From CAVVAH01 sp963746175 (GTDB lineage Bacteria; Actinomycetota; Actinomycetes; JACCUZ01), in assembly GCA_963746175.1 (NCBI GenBank), contig CAVVAH010000001.1:930001-994000 (forward strand): a stretch of 64,000 nt of DNA, given 5' to 3'. Position 1 is the first letter of the stretch. Every line of letters begins with the position of its first letter. The notes below the pieces were generated by a model. It saw nothing but the letters and a program-made list of their open reading frames with translations, was not told where the DNA came from and did no database searches. The position numbers and the translations under genes are program-made. Below, one piece after another: positions 7,831 through 15,399 of this stretch.

Positions 7831-8490
7831 TCAGCGCGTCGCGACGACCGTCCGGAGCAGGTCCAGGTTCTTGCCGATCACGGCGTCCGCGCCGACCTCC
7901 CGGGCGCGCGCCAGTGCGGTCTCGTCGTCGACGGTCCAGGCCATCACCAGGTCGGTGCCGCGGTGCAGCTCGTCGACCAGGGCCGGGGTGAGCAGTGACA
8001 GGCGTACGGACACCCCGTGCACCGGCCCCTCCGCCAGCCGGGCGCGCAGGCGCTCGACGCCGCGCCGGGTCGCGGCCGACAGCACCCGGCGTACGGGGAC
8101 GTCGAAGGCGTCGAGCATCCACCAGGCCTTGGTGCAGACGGTGAGGGACCGGTCCGGCGAGGTCTCACGCAGCAGCCGGGCCACCTGGGGGGCGAGCCGC
8201 GGGTGCACGCCCTTGAGGTCGATCATCAGCCGGTGGTCGTCGCCGAGGGCAGCGACGAGGTCGGCCAGCTCGACCGGCTCGTGGCGACGCCGCGGGACGA
8301 CACCGTCGCGGTCCCACAGCAGCGGCAGCCCGCCCATCGAGCGGTGGTGGCGCACCTCGAGCCGCCCGCGGTAGGCGTGGACGTCGCACTCGACCAGGTC
8401 CACCCCGGCGGCCAGCGCTTCCTGGAGACCGGCGACCGTGTTGCCGGAGCGGTGTGCGACCGCCAGCAGCGGGCGCGGTGACGTGCTCAC
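7831..8490 (-). CDS. Glycerophosphodiester phosphodiesterase family protein
   Basis: 219 residues from the GTG at 8490. GDPD family TIM barrel: the N-terminal LLAVAHRSGNT carries catalytic His13-Arg14, and VDLVECDVH supplies metal-binding Glu34 and Asp36. VRHHR (about 47-50) replaces the usual HD pair, LMIDLKGVH is the second acidic strand, and MAWTVDD is near the end. The family hydrolyses glycerophosphodiesters to glycerol-3-phosphate and an alcohol. No signal peptide is evident. A longer reading to 8727 adds only low-complexity sequence, and TAGCGT at 8499-8504 fits a leaderless start at 8490. Confidence 0.82.
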   Translation of the reverse strand: MSTSPRPLLAVAHRSGNTVAGLQEALAAGVDLVECDVHAYRGRLEVRHHRSMGGLPLLWDRDGVVPRRRHEPVELADLVAALGDDHRLMIDLKGVHPRLAPQVARLLRETSPDRSLTVCTKAWWMLDAFDVPVRRVLSAATRRGVERLRARLAEGPVHGVSVRLSLLTPALVDELHRGTDLVMAWTVDDETALARAREVGADAVIGKNLDLLRTVVATR

Positions 8491-8498
8491 GGAGGCAG

Positions 8499-8504
8499 AC
8501 GCTA
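8499..8504 (-). promoter_or_regulatory. -10 box (TAGCGT) of a leaderless promoter
   Basis: TAGCGT on the minus strand ends 8 bases before the GTG at 8490. No Shine-Dalgarno sequence is visible, consistent with a leaderless start. Confidence 0.4.
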
Positions 8505-8518
8505 GTGCGGCATCAGGT

Positions 8519-9412
8519 CTAGACCACGGCCGGGCGGAGCCGGCGTACGACGAAGCTGGTGCCGCCGAGCAGCAGCGCAGGCACCCAGGCCAGGAGGGCG
8601 CTGAGCGCGACGGCGCCGAGTGCCGCCTGCCAGGTGACGCCGACCGACGCGAGACCGACGACCAGCGCGCCCTCGCGGGGACTGGCGCCGTTGACGCCCG
8701 GCAGGACGCCCGCGACCTGGCTGGCACCGAAGACCCCGAGCAGCGCCAGCGGGTGCACGGTCTCGCCCATGGCTGCGACGGTCCCGATGAGCAGGCCCAT
8801 GATCGTGAGCTGGTACGCGACCGAGATGACGATGCCGCGCGCGACGACCCGGGCCGGCGGCAACGGCCGCGACGCGAGCAGGTCCGGCTTCAGCCGGCGT
8901 ACGACCAGGGCGGCCAGCAGGACTCCGGCGGCCAGTGCCAGGCCGGCCACCAGCACCTCCCGCGGCAGCGTCGCACCGGACACCAGGACGAACGCGGTCA
9001 GACCGAGAGCGCCCACGAGCCGGTCGAGGGCGACCTCGGCGACGGCGCACGGCCGGTTCATGCCGGTGTGCTGGAGCTTGTGCATCCGCCACAGGTCGGC
9101 ACCGAGGTGGGCCGGGGACGCCAGCCCGAGCAGCTCGCTCTCGGCGTAGACCCGGAGGTGCCAGCGACGGGTGCGCCCGCTGCACGACAGCGCGTGCCAG
9201 CGCAGGGGGCAGAGCAGGTACTTGCCCACCACCCAGGGCAGCAGGCCGATCAGCGCCGGCTCCCACGACGCGTCCGGGACCTGGTCCATGCTCCAGACCG
9301 ACACTGCCAGCGCCGCGACCAGGCCGGCGGTCATCAGCCAGCGTGCGGCGCGGACCCGTCGCGCGTGCGCACCGGACGAGGCGGACGAGGCGGATGATGC
9401 GGACGCGGTCAT
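8519..9412 (-). CDS. Second flippase-like membrane protein (LPG synthase TM domain)
   Basis: 297 residues from the ATG at 9412. About seven to eight membrane segments begin near residue 17. Family features are ELLGLASPAHLGADLWRM (core ASPAHLGADLWR), AEVALDRLVGALGL and the late GVFGASQVAGVLPGVNGAS. It is related to the protein at 6744-7784 but clearly diverged. The function is probably lipid translocation, inferred from the family. A GTG at 9447 would add 12 residues. The open frame continues far upstream, but that part lies opposite the CrtA-like gene and is not protein-like. Confidence 0.78.
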   Translation of the reverse strand: MTASASSASSASSGAHARRVRAARWLMTAGLVAALAVSVWSMDQVPDASWEPALIGLLPWVVGKYLLCPLRWHALSCSGRTRRWHLRVYAESELLGLASPAHLGADLWRMHKLQHTGMNRPCAVAEVALDRLVGALGLTAFVLVSGATLPREVLVAGLALAAGVLLAALVVRRLKPDLLASRPLPPARVVARGIVISVAYQLTIMGLLIGTVAAMGETVHPLALLGVFGASQVAGVLPGVNGASPREGALVVGLASVGVTWQAALGAVALSALLAWVPALLLGGTSFVVRRLRPAVV

Positions 9413-9538
9413 GGTGGCGGATGGTGCAGAGTCGGTCGGGGTCACAGGGAGGCTTCCGGTCGGACGACCGCCGGGCAGGGGGCCTCGGCGGGGAGTCTGT
9501 GGGATCCAGTACCCACGTCGGCCTGCTCCCAACTCACC

Positions 9539-9565
9539 TTGACCCGGCGTCTCGCTCCGTAGGGT
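9539..9565 (+). promoter_or_regulatory. Promoter of the CrtA-like gene (TTGACC, TAGGGT)
   Basis: TTGACC at 9539-9544 and TAGGGT at 9560-9565 are separated by 15 bases. The -10 ends 7 bases before the GTG at 9573, so the transcript would be leaderless. Confidence 0.5.
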
Positions 9566-9572
9566 CACTCCG

Positions 9573-10319
9573 GTGGGATCTGTGGACGATCTGATGCATG
9601 GGGACCATGGGGACCATCCCCGGACGGAGGTCCCCGCTGTCGTGACCCTGCACCTGTGGGGCGTGCCCCGCCGGGCTGTGCCGGCCGCGCTGGCCCGGAT
9701 GGCACGCGACCGCCGCCCGCTGCGCCGCACCCCCGGCCTCCGGTTCGGGAAGCTGCTCGGCACCGGCGACGGCCGGACGTTCACCGTCCGCGACGCCGAC
9801 CCGCGGCACTGGGGCGTGCTCTCGACCTGGACGTCGGAGGAGGCCGCGGCGGCCTTCGAGGACGGCCCGGTCGCCCGCGGCTGGGCCGGGATCGCCGAGG
9901 AACGGCTGCGGGTGCGGCTCCGGCCGCTCGCCAGCCGAGGCAGCTGGGCGCGGAGCCGGCCGTTCGGCGACCCGGTGCCCACGCCGTACGACGGCCGGGT
10001 GGCGGCCGTGACCCGGGCCCGGATCGCCCCGCGCCGGCTGGTCACCTTCTGGCGCGCGGTGCCCCCGGTCTCGGCCGACCTGCGCGCCACCGAGGGGCTC
10101 CGGCTCGCCGTCGGGATCGGCGAGGCACCCGTCGGGCTGCAGGGCACGTTCAGCCTCTGGGACTCCCCGGCCGCGCTGACGGCGTTCGCCTACCAGCGGT
10201 CCCCGCACGTCGAGGCAGTCCGGCGGACCGCGGAGCTCGGCTGGTACGCCGAGGAGCTGTTCGCGCGGTTCGCCGTCCTCGACGTCGACGGCACCCTCGC
10301 CGGCCGCTCGTACACCTGA
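9573..10319 (+). CDS. CrtA-like carotenoid monooxygenase (spheroidene monooxygenase family)
   Basis: 248 residues. The sequence follows the spheroidene monooxygenase (CrtA) family: VTLHLWGVPRRAVPAAL near the start, GLRFGKLLGTGDGRTF, WGVLSTWTSEEAAAAF, then LVTFWRAVPPVS and LRLAVGIGEAPVGLQGTFSL (cited by its core VGIGEAPVGLQGTF), and AFAYQRSPH near the C terminus. CrtA oxygenates the C-2 position of acyclic carotenoid ends. Here it stands apart from, but 2.7 kb upstream of, crtO-cruF-glycosyltransferase, so it is a candidate 2'-oxygenase for the same carotenoid. Several in-frame starts exist; GTG 9573 fits the promoter. Some family members outside carotenoid clusters have unknown roles. Confidence 0.72.
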   Translation: MGSVDDLMHGDHGDHPRTEVPAVVTLHLWGVPRRAVPAALARMARDRRPLRRTPGLRFGKLLGTGDGRTFTVRDADPRHWGVLSTWTSEEAAAAFEDGPVARGWAGIAEERLRVRLRPLASRGSWARSRPFGDPVPTPYDGRVAAVTRARIAPRRLVTFWRAVPPVSADLRATEGLRLAVGIGEAPVGLQGTFSLWDSPAALTAFAYQRSPHVEAVRRTAELGWYAEELFARFAVLDVDGTLAGRSYT

Positions 10320-10322
10320 CCC

Positions 10323-10386
10323 CCGCGAGCGCTGCAGACACGCACGCGGGCGGCGCGAGTCCTCGGCGTGTCTGCGCCGCTCGCGG
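10323..10386. repeat. Palindromic element copy A, upstream of the DUF4126 gene
   Basis: 20-bp arms (CCGCGAGCGCTGCAGACACG at 10323-10342; complement at 10367-10386, two mismatches) around a 24-base loop ending GTCCTCGG. The right half from the loop end onward is nearly identical to the copy at 11035-11102. Confidence 0.8.
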
Positions 10387-10403
10387 AGTGAGAGGGTCGG
10401 GGC

Positions 10404-11006
10404 GTGGGCGAGCTGCTGCCGCTGGTGTTCACCTCCGGGTGGGCGAGCGGGGTCAACGCGTACGCCACGGTGCTCGTGCTCGGCCTGCTCGGCCGGTACG
10501 CCGGCGTCGACCAGGTGCCGGCGGGCCTCGAGCGCACCGACGTGCTCGTCGCGGCCGCGGTCCTCTACGCGCTGGAGTTCGTCACCGACAAGATCCCCTA
10601 CGTCGACTCGCTGTGGGACTCGGTGCACACGGCGATCCGGCCGGCGGTCGGCACCGTCATCGCCCTGCTCGTGTCGGGCGACGCGTCGTCGCTGGACCAG
10701 GCGGTGCTGGCGGCCACCGGAGGTACGACGGCGCTGGCCTCGCACCTCGTCAAGGGTGGCCTCCGGCTCGCGGTGAACACGTCGCCGGAGCCCGCGTCGA
10801 ACATCGTCGTCAGCCTCGCCGAGGACGGCGCCGTCGCCGGGCTGGTCGCGCTGGCCCTCGCCTACCCGTGGCTGGCCGCGGGGATCGCGGCGGTGCTGCT
10901 CGCGACCGGTCTCACCCTGGTCGTCCTCCTGTGGTCGCGCATCCGCCGCGCCCTGAGACGCCGCCGCGAACGTCGCGCCGGCCGCGAGCCGAGCACGGGC
11001 GGCTGA
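10404..11006 (+). CDS. DUF4126 family membrane protein
   Basis: 200-residue integral membrane protein. GWASGVNAYATVLVLGLLGR at the start and FVTDKIPYVDSLWDSVHTAI (cited by its core DKIPYVDSLWDSVHT, about 61-75) are hallmarks of DUF4126. Four to five membrane segments follow, then an Arg-rich cytoplasmic tail. Function unknown. It starts (GTG) only 17 bases after one palindromic element and ends 28 bases before a second copy, so the gene is bracketed by related hairpins. Confidence 0.82.
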   Translation: MGELLPLVFTSGWASGVNAYATVLVLGLLGRYAGVDQVPAGLERTDVLVAAAVLYALEFVTDKIPYVDSLWDSVHTAIRPAVGTVIALLVSGDASSLDQAVLAATGGTTALASHLVKGGLRLAVNTSPEPASNIVVSLAEDGAVAGLVALALAYPWLAAGIAAVLLATGLTLVVLLWSRIRRALRRRRERRAGREPSTGG

Positions 11007-11034
11007 CCCCCAGCCTCCCCGCCGTACCCCGGAC

Positions 11035-11102
11035 CTCCGCGAGCGCTCCGCACACGCGCGACCTGAGAGCCGGTCCTCGGCGTGTCTGCAGCGCTCGCGG
11101 AG
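11035..11102. repeat. Palindromic element copy B, downstream of the DUF4126 gene
   Basis: 22-bp arms (11035-11056 and 11081-11102, two mismatches) around a 24-base loop. The right arm and loop end (GTCCTCGGCGTGTCTGC, then CGCTCGCGGAGTGA) match copy A at 10323-10386. The loop also holds CGACCTGAGAGCC, found again in the element at 28880-28930. Confidence 0.8.
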
Positions 11103-11152
11103 TGAACTCGCCGTCGCCCGAGGCACCCGGCGCAGCCCCGGCTCACGTCACC

Positions 11153-11734
11153 ATGGGTGTGGAGGTGCCTCGGGTGGACGAGCTGCTCGCCGGTCGTGAG
11201 GACGCCGACGTCCTGATGTCCGGCCCCGTGCCGCGGCCCGCCGAGAGCGACGCCGCCGCGGAGTTCGACGCCTTCGTCGCCTCCTCGGGCAGCACGCTGC
11301 TGCGCACGGCGTACCTGCTCACCGGCGACCACGCCGGCGCCGAGGACCTGCTGCAGGACACGCTGGTCCGGGTCTGGTCCCGGTGGTCACGGGTGCGAGC
11401 CGCCGACCGTCCGCTGGCGTACGCGCGGCGGGTGCTCGTCACCACCTCGGTGAGCCGGTGGCGCGCCGTGCGGTCGCGGTCGGGACGCGAGCACCTCGTC
11501 GCCGACCCGCCGGAGACCGGCGCCGGCGAGTCGCCGCTGCGGGACGACGAGCTGTGGCAGGCGGTGCTCGCTCTCCCACCCCGGCAGCGCGCCGTCGTGG
11601 TGCTCGCCTACTACGAGGACCTCACCGACCAGGACGCGGCCGAGGTGCTGGCGTGCACGGTCGGCACCGTGAAGAGCCAGCGGGCGAAGGCGCTGCGGAC
11701 GCTGCGGCTCCGTCTCGCGGAGGAGGACCGATGA
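11153..11734 (+). CDS. SigE-family ECF RNA polymerase sigma factor
   Basis: 193 residues. Region 2 (AAEFDAFVASSGSTLLRTAYLL; core STLLRTAYLLTGDHAGAED) is followed by LLQDTLVRVWSRW, and region 4 (LPPRQRAVVVLAYYEDLTDQ) by an HTH ending GTVKSQRAKALRTLR. This is the actinobacterial SigE-like ECF group. The ATG at 11153 is chosen; GTG codons at 11159 and 11165 are alternatives. It overlaps the next gene by ATGA, so the two are translationally coupled and the partner is probably its membrane anti-sigma-like regulator. Carotenoid genes lie on both sides; control of them is possible but not shown. Confidence 0.85.
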   Translation: MGVEVPRVDELLAGREDADVLMSGPVPRPAESDAAAEFDAFVASSGSTLLRTAYLLTGDHAGAEDLLQDTLVRVWSRWSRVRAADRPLAYARRVLVTTSVSRWRAVRSRSGREHLVADPPETGAGESPLRDDELWQAVLALPPRQRAVVVLAYYEDLTDQDAAEVLACTVGTVKSQRAKALRTLRLRLAEEDR

Positions 11735-12915
11735 GCACCGACCTGGAGCAGCGGCTCCACGACGAGCTCCGCGACCGAGCGAGCGACGCCGGACCGATGC
11801 GCACGGGAGGCAGCACGGTGCGCCGGGCCGCAGCGGCCCGCCGGGCCCGGCGGCTGCGCGCCGGCGCGGTGGCCGGCTCGGCCGTGCTCGCCGCCGCCGT
11901 GGTCGTCGGCGTCGTGACCACTGCGGGGAACGGCCGGCCCGAGGAGCTGCCGCCGGCGCAGCCCACCGGCAGCCCGACGAGCTCACCGACGACCGGCCAG
12001 GACAGCACCGAGCTCGTCCGCATCACCGTCCCGGGCCGCGCACTGGAGCGGGCCTACGCGCTCCTGTCAGCCGGCCGTCCCGAGCTGCTGGCCGCGCTCA
12101 CCCTCCCCGGGTCCGGCGACCCGGTGCTCGTCTTCCGCAACGAGGCCCCGGAGGACCACCGGACGGTCCTGCGCACCGTCACCCTGCACCGTGGGCAACC
12201 GCAGCCGGGAACGCTGGCCTTCGCCCGCCCGGAGGACGAGCTGGTGGCCCAGCCCGCTGTCGACGGCAGCGGCACGACCCTGGTCGTCATCGCACCGCCG
12301 GGCACCGAGGCCGAGGCCGTCGAGGTCACCACCAGCCTCCCCGGCAAGGACATCCGCACCCGACGCGTCGCGCTCGACGACCGGGTGGCACTGGTGCCGG
12401 TCGTCTCGCTGCAGAACGTGACCCGGCTCCGGCTCCTCCGTGGCGGCACGACCCTCGAGGACCGCATCCCCGGGGACTTCTACCTCTCGCCGTCCGTACC
12501 GCGGCCCCTGGGCCGGGTCGTCGTCGAGGCCGGCAACGGCCAGTCGGTGCAGGTGCGTACCGACGGGCGGACCGCCTGCCGGCTCACGGCCAACGGCCTG
12601 GAGTCGTTGGACGTCCTGGTGCTGCCCTGGAACCCGATCGACGAGGCCTGCGCCGCGATCGATCCGGCAGAGCTCGTGCTGCTCATCGCCGCGGACCGGC
12701 GGTACAGCAGCGTCGCCGGTGTCGCACCGCAAGGTGCTCAGGCCGTACGGCTGCACTGGCGCAACGGCGAGGTCACCGAGGTAGCCGTGGTGGCGGACGA
12801 GGTCCCGGCCTTCATCGACCTCAGCGGGCACCGGCCGGGCCGGCTGGTCCGCGCCGAGGCCCTCGACGCCCAGGGCGACGTGCTGGCCACGGCCACTCCC
12901 CACCCCGCCGGCTGA
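11731..12915 (+). CDS. Single-pass membrane protein coupled to the sigma factor
   Basis: 394 residues. A short charged cytosolic part with an Arg-rich patch (RRAAAARRARRLR, about 30-42) precedes one membrane helix (about 48-67), a Pro/Ser/Thr linker (PTGSPTSSPTTG) and a ~300-residue outer domain rich in beta strands with no recognised motif. Its start overlaps the sigma factor stop by four bases. The layout (cytosolic tail, one helix, outer sensor) is that of many anti-sigma factors, but no zinc HxxxCxxC motif is present, so anti-sigma activity is inference. Its last codons form part of the palindrome at 12905-12968. Confidence 0.7.
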   Translation: MSTDLEQRLHDELRDRASDAGPMRTGGSTVRRAAAARRARRLRAGAVAGSAVLAAAVVVGVVTTAGNGRPEELPPAQPTGSPTSSPTTGQDSTELVRITVPGRALERAYALLSAGRPELLAALTLPGSGDPVLVFRNEAPEDHRTVLRTVTLHRGQPQPGTLAFARPEDELVAQPAVDGSGTTLVVIAPPGTEAEAVEVTTSLPGKDIRTRRVALDDRVALVPVVSLQNVTRLRLLRGGTTLEDRIPGDFYLSPSVPRPLGRVVVEAGNGQSVQVRTDGRTACRLTANGLESLDVLVLPWNPIDEACAAIDPAELVLLIAADRRYSSVAGVAPQGAQAVRLHWRNGEVTEVAVVADEVPAFIDLSGHRPGRLVRAEALDAQGDVLATATPHPAG

Positions 12916-12968
12916 ACGTTCGGCAGGCCGATCCGGGCATGTCGGCTGCCGAACGTTTCAGTTGGCGG
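12905..12968. repeat. Palindromic element between the sigma operon and crtO
   Basis: Arms of about 22 bp (12905-12926; 12946-12968; perfect core AACGTTCGGCAG, plus two mismatches and one gap further out) around a 19-base loop. The left arm covers the stop codon of the upstream gene. A copy of the right arm is at the window start. The loop junction CAGGCCGATCCG recurs in the hairpin at 36831-36915, whose arms are otherwise unrelated. Confidence 0.8.
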
Positions 12969-13006
12969 CACGGAGGGGGCGGGACGGCGGGTGCGACACT
13001 CCGCGG

Positions 13007-14575
13007 GTGGCCGCCTCCCGTGACGTCGTCGTCGTCGGGAGCGGGCACAACGCGCTGGTCGCCGCCTGCTACCTGGCCCGGGACGGGCTCGACGTCGAGG
13101 TGGTCGAGAAGGACACCGTCGTCGGCGGCGCGGTGTCCACCGTCGAGCGCTGGCCGGGCTACCTCGTCGACCGGGGCTCGAGCGCGCACATCATGGTGCG
13201 GCACACCGGGATCGTCGAGGACCTCCGGCTCGACGAGTGCGGCCTGAGCTACCTCGACATGGACCCGTGGGGCTTCGCACCGTTCGGCGACCCGGCGACC
13301 TGCGAGCAGCAGGCGATCACCTTCCACGTCGACCTCGACCGCACCTGTACGTCGATCGCCGCGGTCTGCGGCGAGCGCGACGCCGAGTCGTACCGGTCGT
13401 TCGCCACCGACTGGGCCGACCGCAACGAACGGGTGTTCGCCGCCTTCCAGGACGTGCCGTCACCGGGCCGGCTCGGCCGGCACCTGTGGGGCATCGGGAA
13501 GGCCGCCGGCAAGGACGGGCTCGAGCTGTCGCGGCAGTTCCTGCAGCCCGGCGACCAGCTGCTCGACGAGCGCTTCACCGACGAGCGGCTCAAGACCGCG
13601 CTGGCGTGGCTCGGCGCGCAGTCCGGCCCGCCGACCCACGAGGTCGCCACCGCCGACCTGGTCGGCTGGAACGCCCTCATGCACCGCATGCCGCCGGGTC
13701 GCGCGGTCGGCGGCTCGGGGGCACTCACCGCTGCGCTGGCCACCCGGCTCACCCGCACGGGCGGGAGCCTCCGGGTCGGCGACGGCGTCGCGCACATCAC
13801 CCGCGAGGGCGACCGGGTCACCGGCGTCGTCACGGACGACGGTGAACACATCCGAGCGCGAGCGGTCGTCGCCGGCTGCCACGTCCTCACGACCCTCGAG
13901 CTGCTCGGCGACCAGGCTCTGCTCGCTCGCGCGACACGTGCCGTCCGGGTCGGCAACGGCATCGGGATGGTCGTGCGGCTCGCCACGAACGACCTGCCGC
14001 ACTACCCGAGCGCCGACGACCGGACGTACGACGTGCACGCCTCGATGCAGCTGCTGGCGCCGAGCCGCACGCACCTCCGGTCGGCGTACGGCGAGTTCGT
14101 CGCGGGTCGCACGCCGGCCGAGCCGGCCGTCCTGGTGATGACGCCGACGACCCTCGACCCGGGCCTAGCCCCACCGGGCAAGCACGTCGTCACGGCCTGG
14201 GCGCAGTGGCACCCCTACGAGCTCAGCACCGGCGAGGACTGGGACGACATCCGCGACCGCGAGGGCGACCGGATCGTCGCGCAGGTCGAGCGGGCCGCGC
14301 CCGGGTTCGCGAGCAGCATCGAGCAGGTGCACGTGCAGACCCCGCTCGACCTCGAGCGCGAGCTCGGGCTGCGGCGCGGCAACGTCATGCACGTCGAGAT
14401 GGGGCTGGACTCCATGTTCGCCTACCGCCCGCTGCCCGAGCTGGCCGGTTACCGTACGCCGGTGCGCGGCCTCTTCCTCACCGGCGCCTCGACCCACCCG
14501 GGCGGCGGCGTCTTCGGCGCGTCGGGACGCACGGCCGCGCGGGTCGTCATGAGCAACCGCCGGCACTGGCGCTGA
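13007..14575 (+). CDS. crtO: CrtO-type beta-carotene (monocyclic carotene) ketolase
   Basis: 522-residue FAD protein of the CrtI-like CrtO family. The N-terminal dinucleotide fold DVVVVGSGHNALVAA (about 6-20) is followed by EKDTVVGGAVSTVERWPGY. VDRGSSAHIMVRHTGI is strikingly like the ketolase of Rhodococcus erythropolis, as are LAWLGAQSGPPTHE, MPPGRAVGGSGALTAAL and GNVMHVEMGLDSM. The C-terminal FAD contact is LTGASTHPGGGVFGASGR. CrtO adds a 4-keto group to a beta-ionone ring. GTG 13007 is chosen because the GxGxxA fold then sits at the N terminus. It is followed after 2 bases by cruF and then a glycosyltransferase, a unit comparable to the linked cruF/crtO of Deinococcus. Confidence 0.88.
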   Translation: MAASRDVVVVGSGHNALVAACYLARDGLDVEVVEKDTVVGGAVSTVERWPGYLVDRGSSAHIMVRHTGIVEDLRLDECGLSYLDMDPWGFAPFGDPATCEQQAITFHVDLDRTCTSIAAVCGERDAESYRSFATDWADRNERVFAAFQDVPSPGRLGRHLWGIGKAAGKDGLELSRQFLQPGDQLLDERFTDERLKTALAWLGAQSGPPTHEVATADLVGWNALMHRMPPGRAVGGSGALTAALATRLTRTGGSLRVGDGVAHITREGDRVTGVVTDDGEHIRARAVVAGCHVLTTLELLGDQALLARATRAVRVGNGIGMVVRLATNDLPHYPSADDRTYDVHASMQLLAPSRTHLRSAYGEFVAGRTPAEPAVLVMTPTTLDPGLAPPGKHVVTAWAQWHPYELSTGEDWDDIRDREGDRIVAQVERAAPGFASSIEQVHVQTPLDLERELGLRRGNVMHVEMGLDSMFAYRPLPELAGYRTPVRGLFLTGASTHPGGGVFGASGRTAARVVMSNRRHWR

Positions 14576-14577
14576 CC

Positions 14578-15399
14578 GTGCCGCCGCAGAGCCGGACCCG
14601 CTCGTACGACGCCACCTGGGCGTCGCGCCGTCGGCCGCGCGCGGCCGCAGCCGGGCTCCCGTGGCTGCTGCTCGCCCTGACGCTCGCCGCGCAGGTCGCC
14701 TACCCGCTCGTCGACGGCGAGCGGCTGCGACAGGTGACGATCGCCGTCGTGGTGCTCGGCGCCGCGACCTGCGCGGTCCACGCACTCGTGCACCGCGGTC
14801 CGGCGTGGGCCTTCGGTCTCGTCGTCGTGACCGCCGGTGGTGGCTTCGCCGCGGAGGCCGTCGGCGTGCGCACCGGCCTGCCCTTCGGTGACTACTCCTA
14901 CCGCGGCACCCTCGGCCCCGAGCTGCTCGACGTCCCGCTGCTCGTGCCGCTCGCCTGGACGATGATGGCCTACCCCGTCCTGCTCGCGGCGCGCCGGCTG
15001 ACTCGTGGACGAGTGCACCGGGTCGTGCCGCTCGGCGCGTACGGCCTGATGGCCTGGGACGTGTTCCTCGACCCGCAGATGGTCGGCGACGGGCACTGGC
15101 GGTGGGCCGACCCCGAGCCGTCGTTCCCGGGCGTCGACGGCATCCCGCTCACCAACTTCGCGGGCTGGCTCGCGGTCGGGACGCTGATGATGCTCGTGCT
15201 CACGGTGGTGCTCCCCCGCGACGGGACGCCGCCGTCCGACGAGTCGGTGCCCGCGACCCTGCTCGCATGGACCTGGCTGGGCTACGTCCTCGGCAACGTC
15301 TTCTGGTTCGGCACGACGTCGGTCGCCGTCGTCGGTGGCGTCGCGCTGGGACTGCTGGTGCTGCCGTACCTGTGGTCGCTGTGGCAGTCCCGGCCTTGA
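14578..15399 (+). CDS. cruF: CruF-like carotenoid 1',2'-hydratase (DUF422)
   Basis: 273-residue membrane protein of the DUF422/carotenoid biosynthesis family, with about seven hydrophobic segments. Diagnostic stretches are EAVGVRTGLPFGDYSYRGTL (cited by its core TGLPFGDYSYRG), YGLMAWDVFLDPQMVGDGHW and GIPLTNFAGWL. In Deinococcus and Synechococcus CruF hydrates the psi end of gamma-carotene-type carotenoids to give a 1'-hydroxyl; bacterioruberin hydratases are related. The GTG start is 2 bases after the crtO stop and the 3' end overlaps the glycosyltransferase by 19 bases, so the three are one operon. Confidence 0.82.
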   Translation: MPPQSRTRSYDATWASRRRPRAAAAGLPWLLLALTLAAQVAYPLVDGERLRQVTIAVVVLGAATCAVHALVHRGPAWAFGLVVVTAGGGFAAEAVGVRTGLPFGDYSYRGTLGPELLDVPLLVPLAWTMMAYPVLLAARRLTRGRVHRVVPLGAYGLMAWDVFLDPQMVGDGHWRWADPEPSFPGVDGIPLTNFAGWLAVGTLMMLVLTVVLPRDGTPPSDESVPATLLAWTWLGYVLGNVFWFGTTSVAVVGGVALGLLVLPYLWSLWQSRP

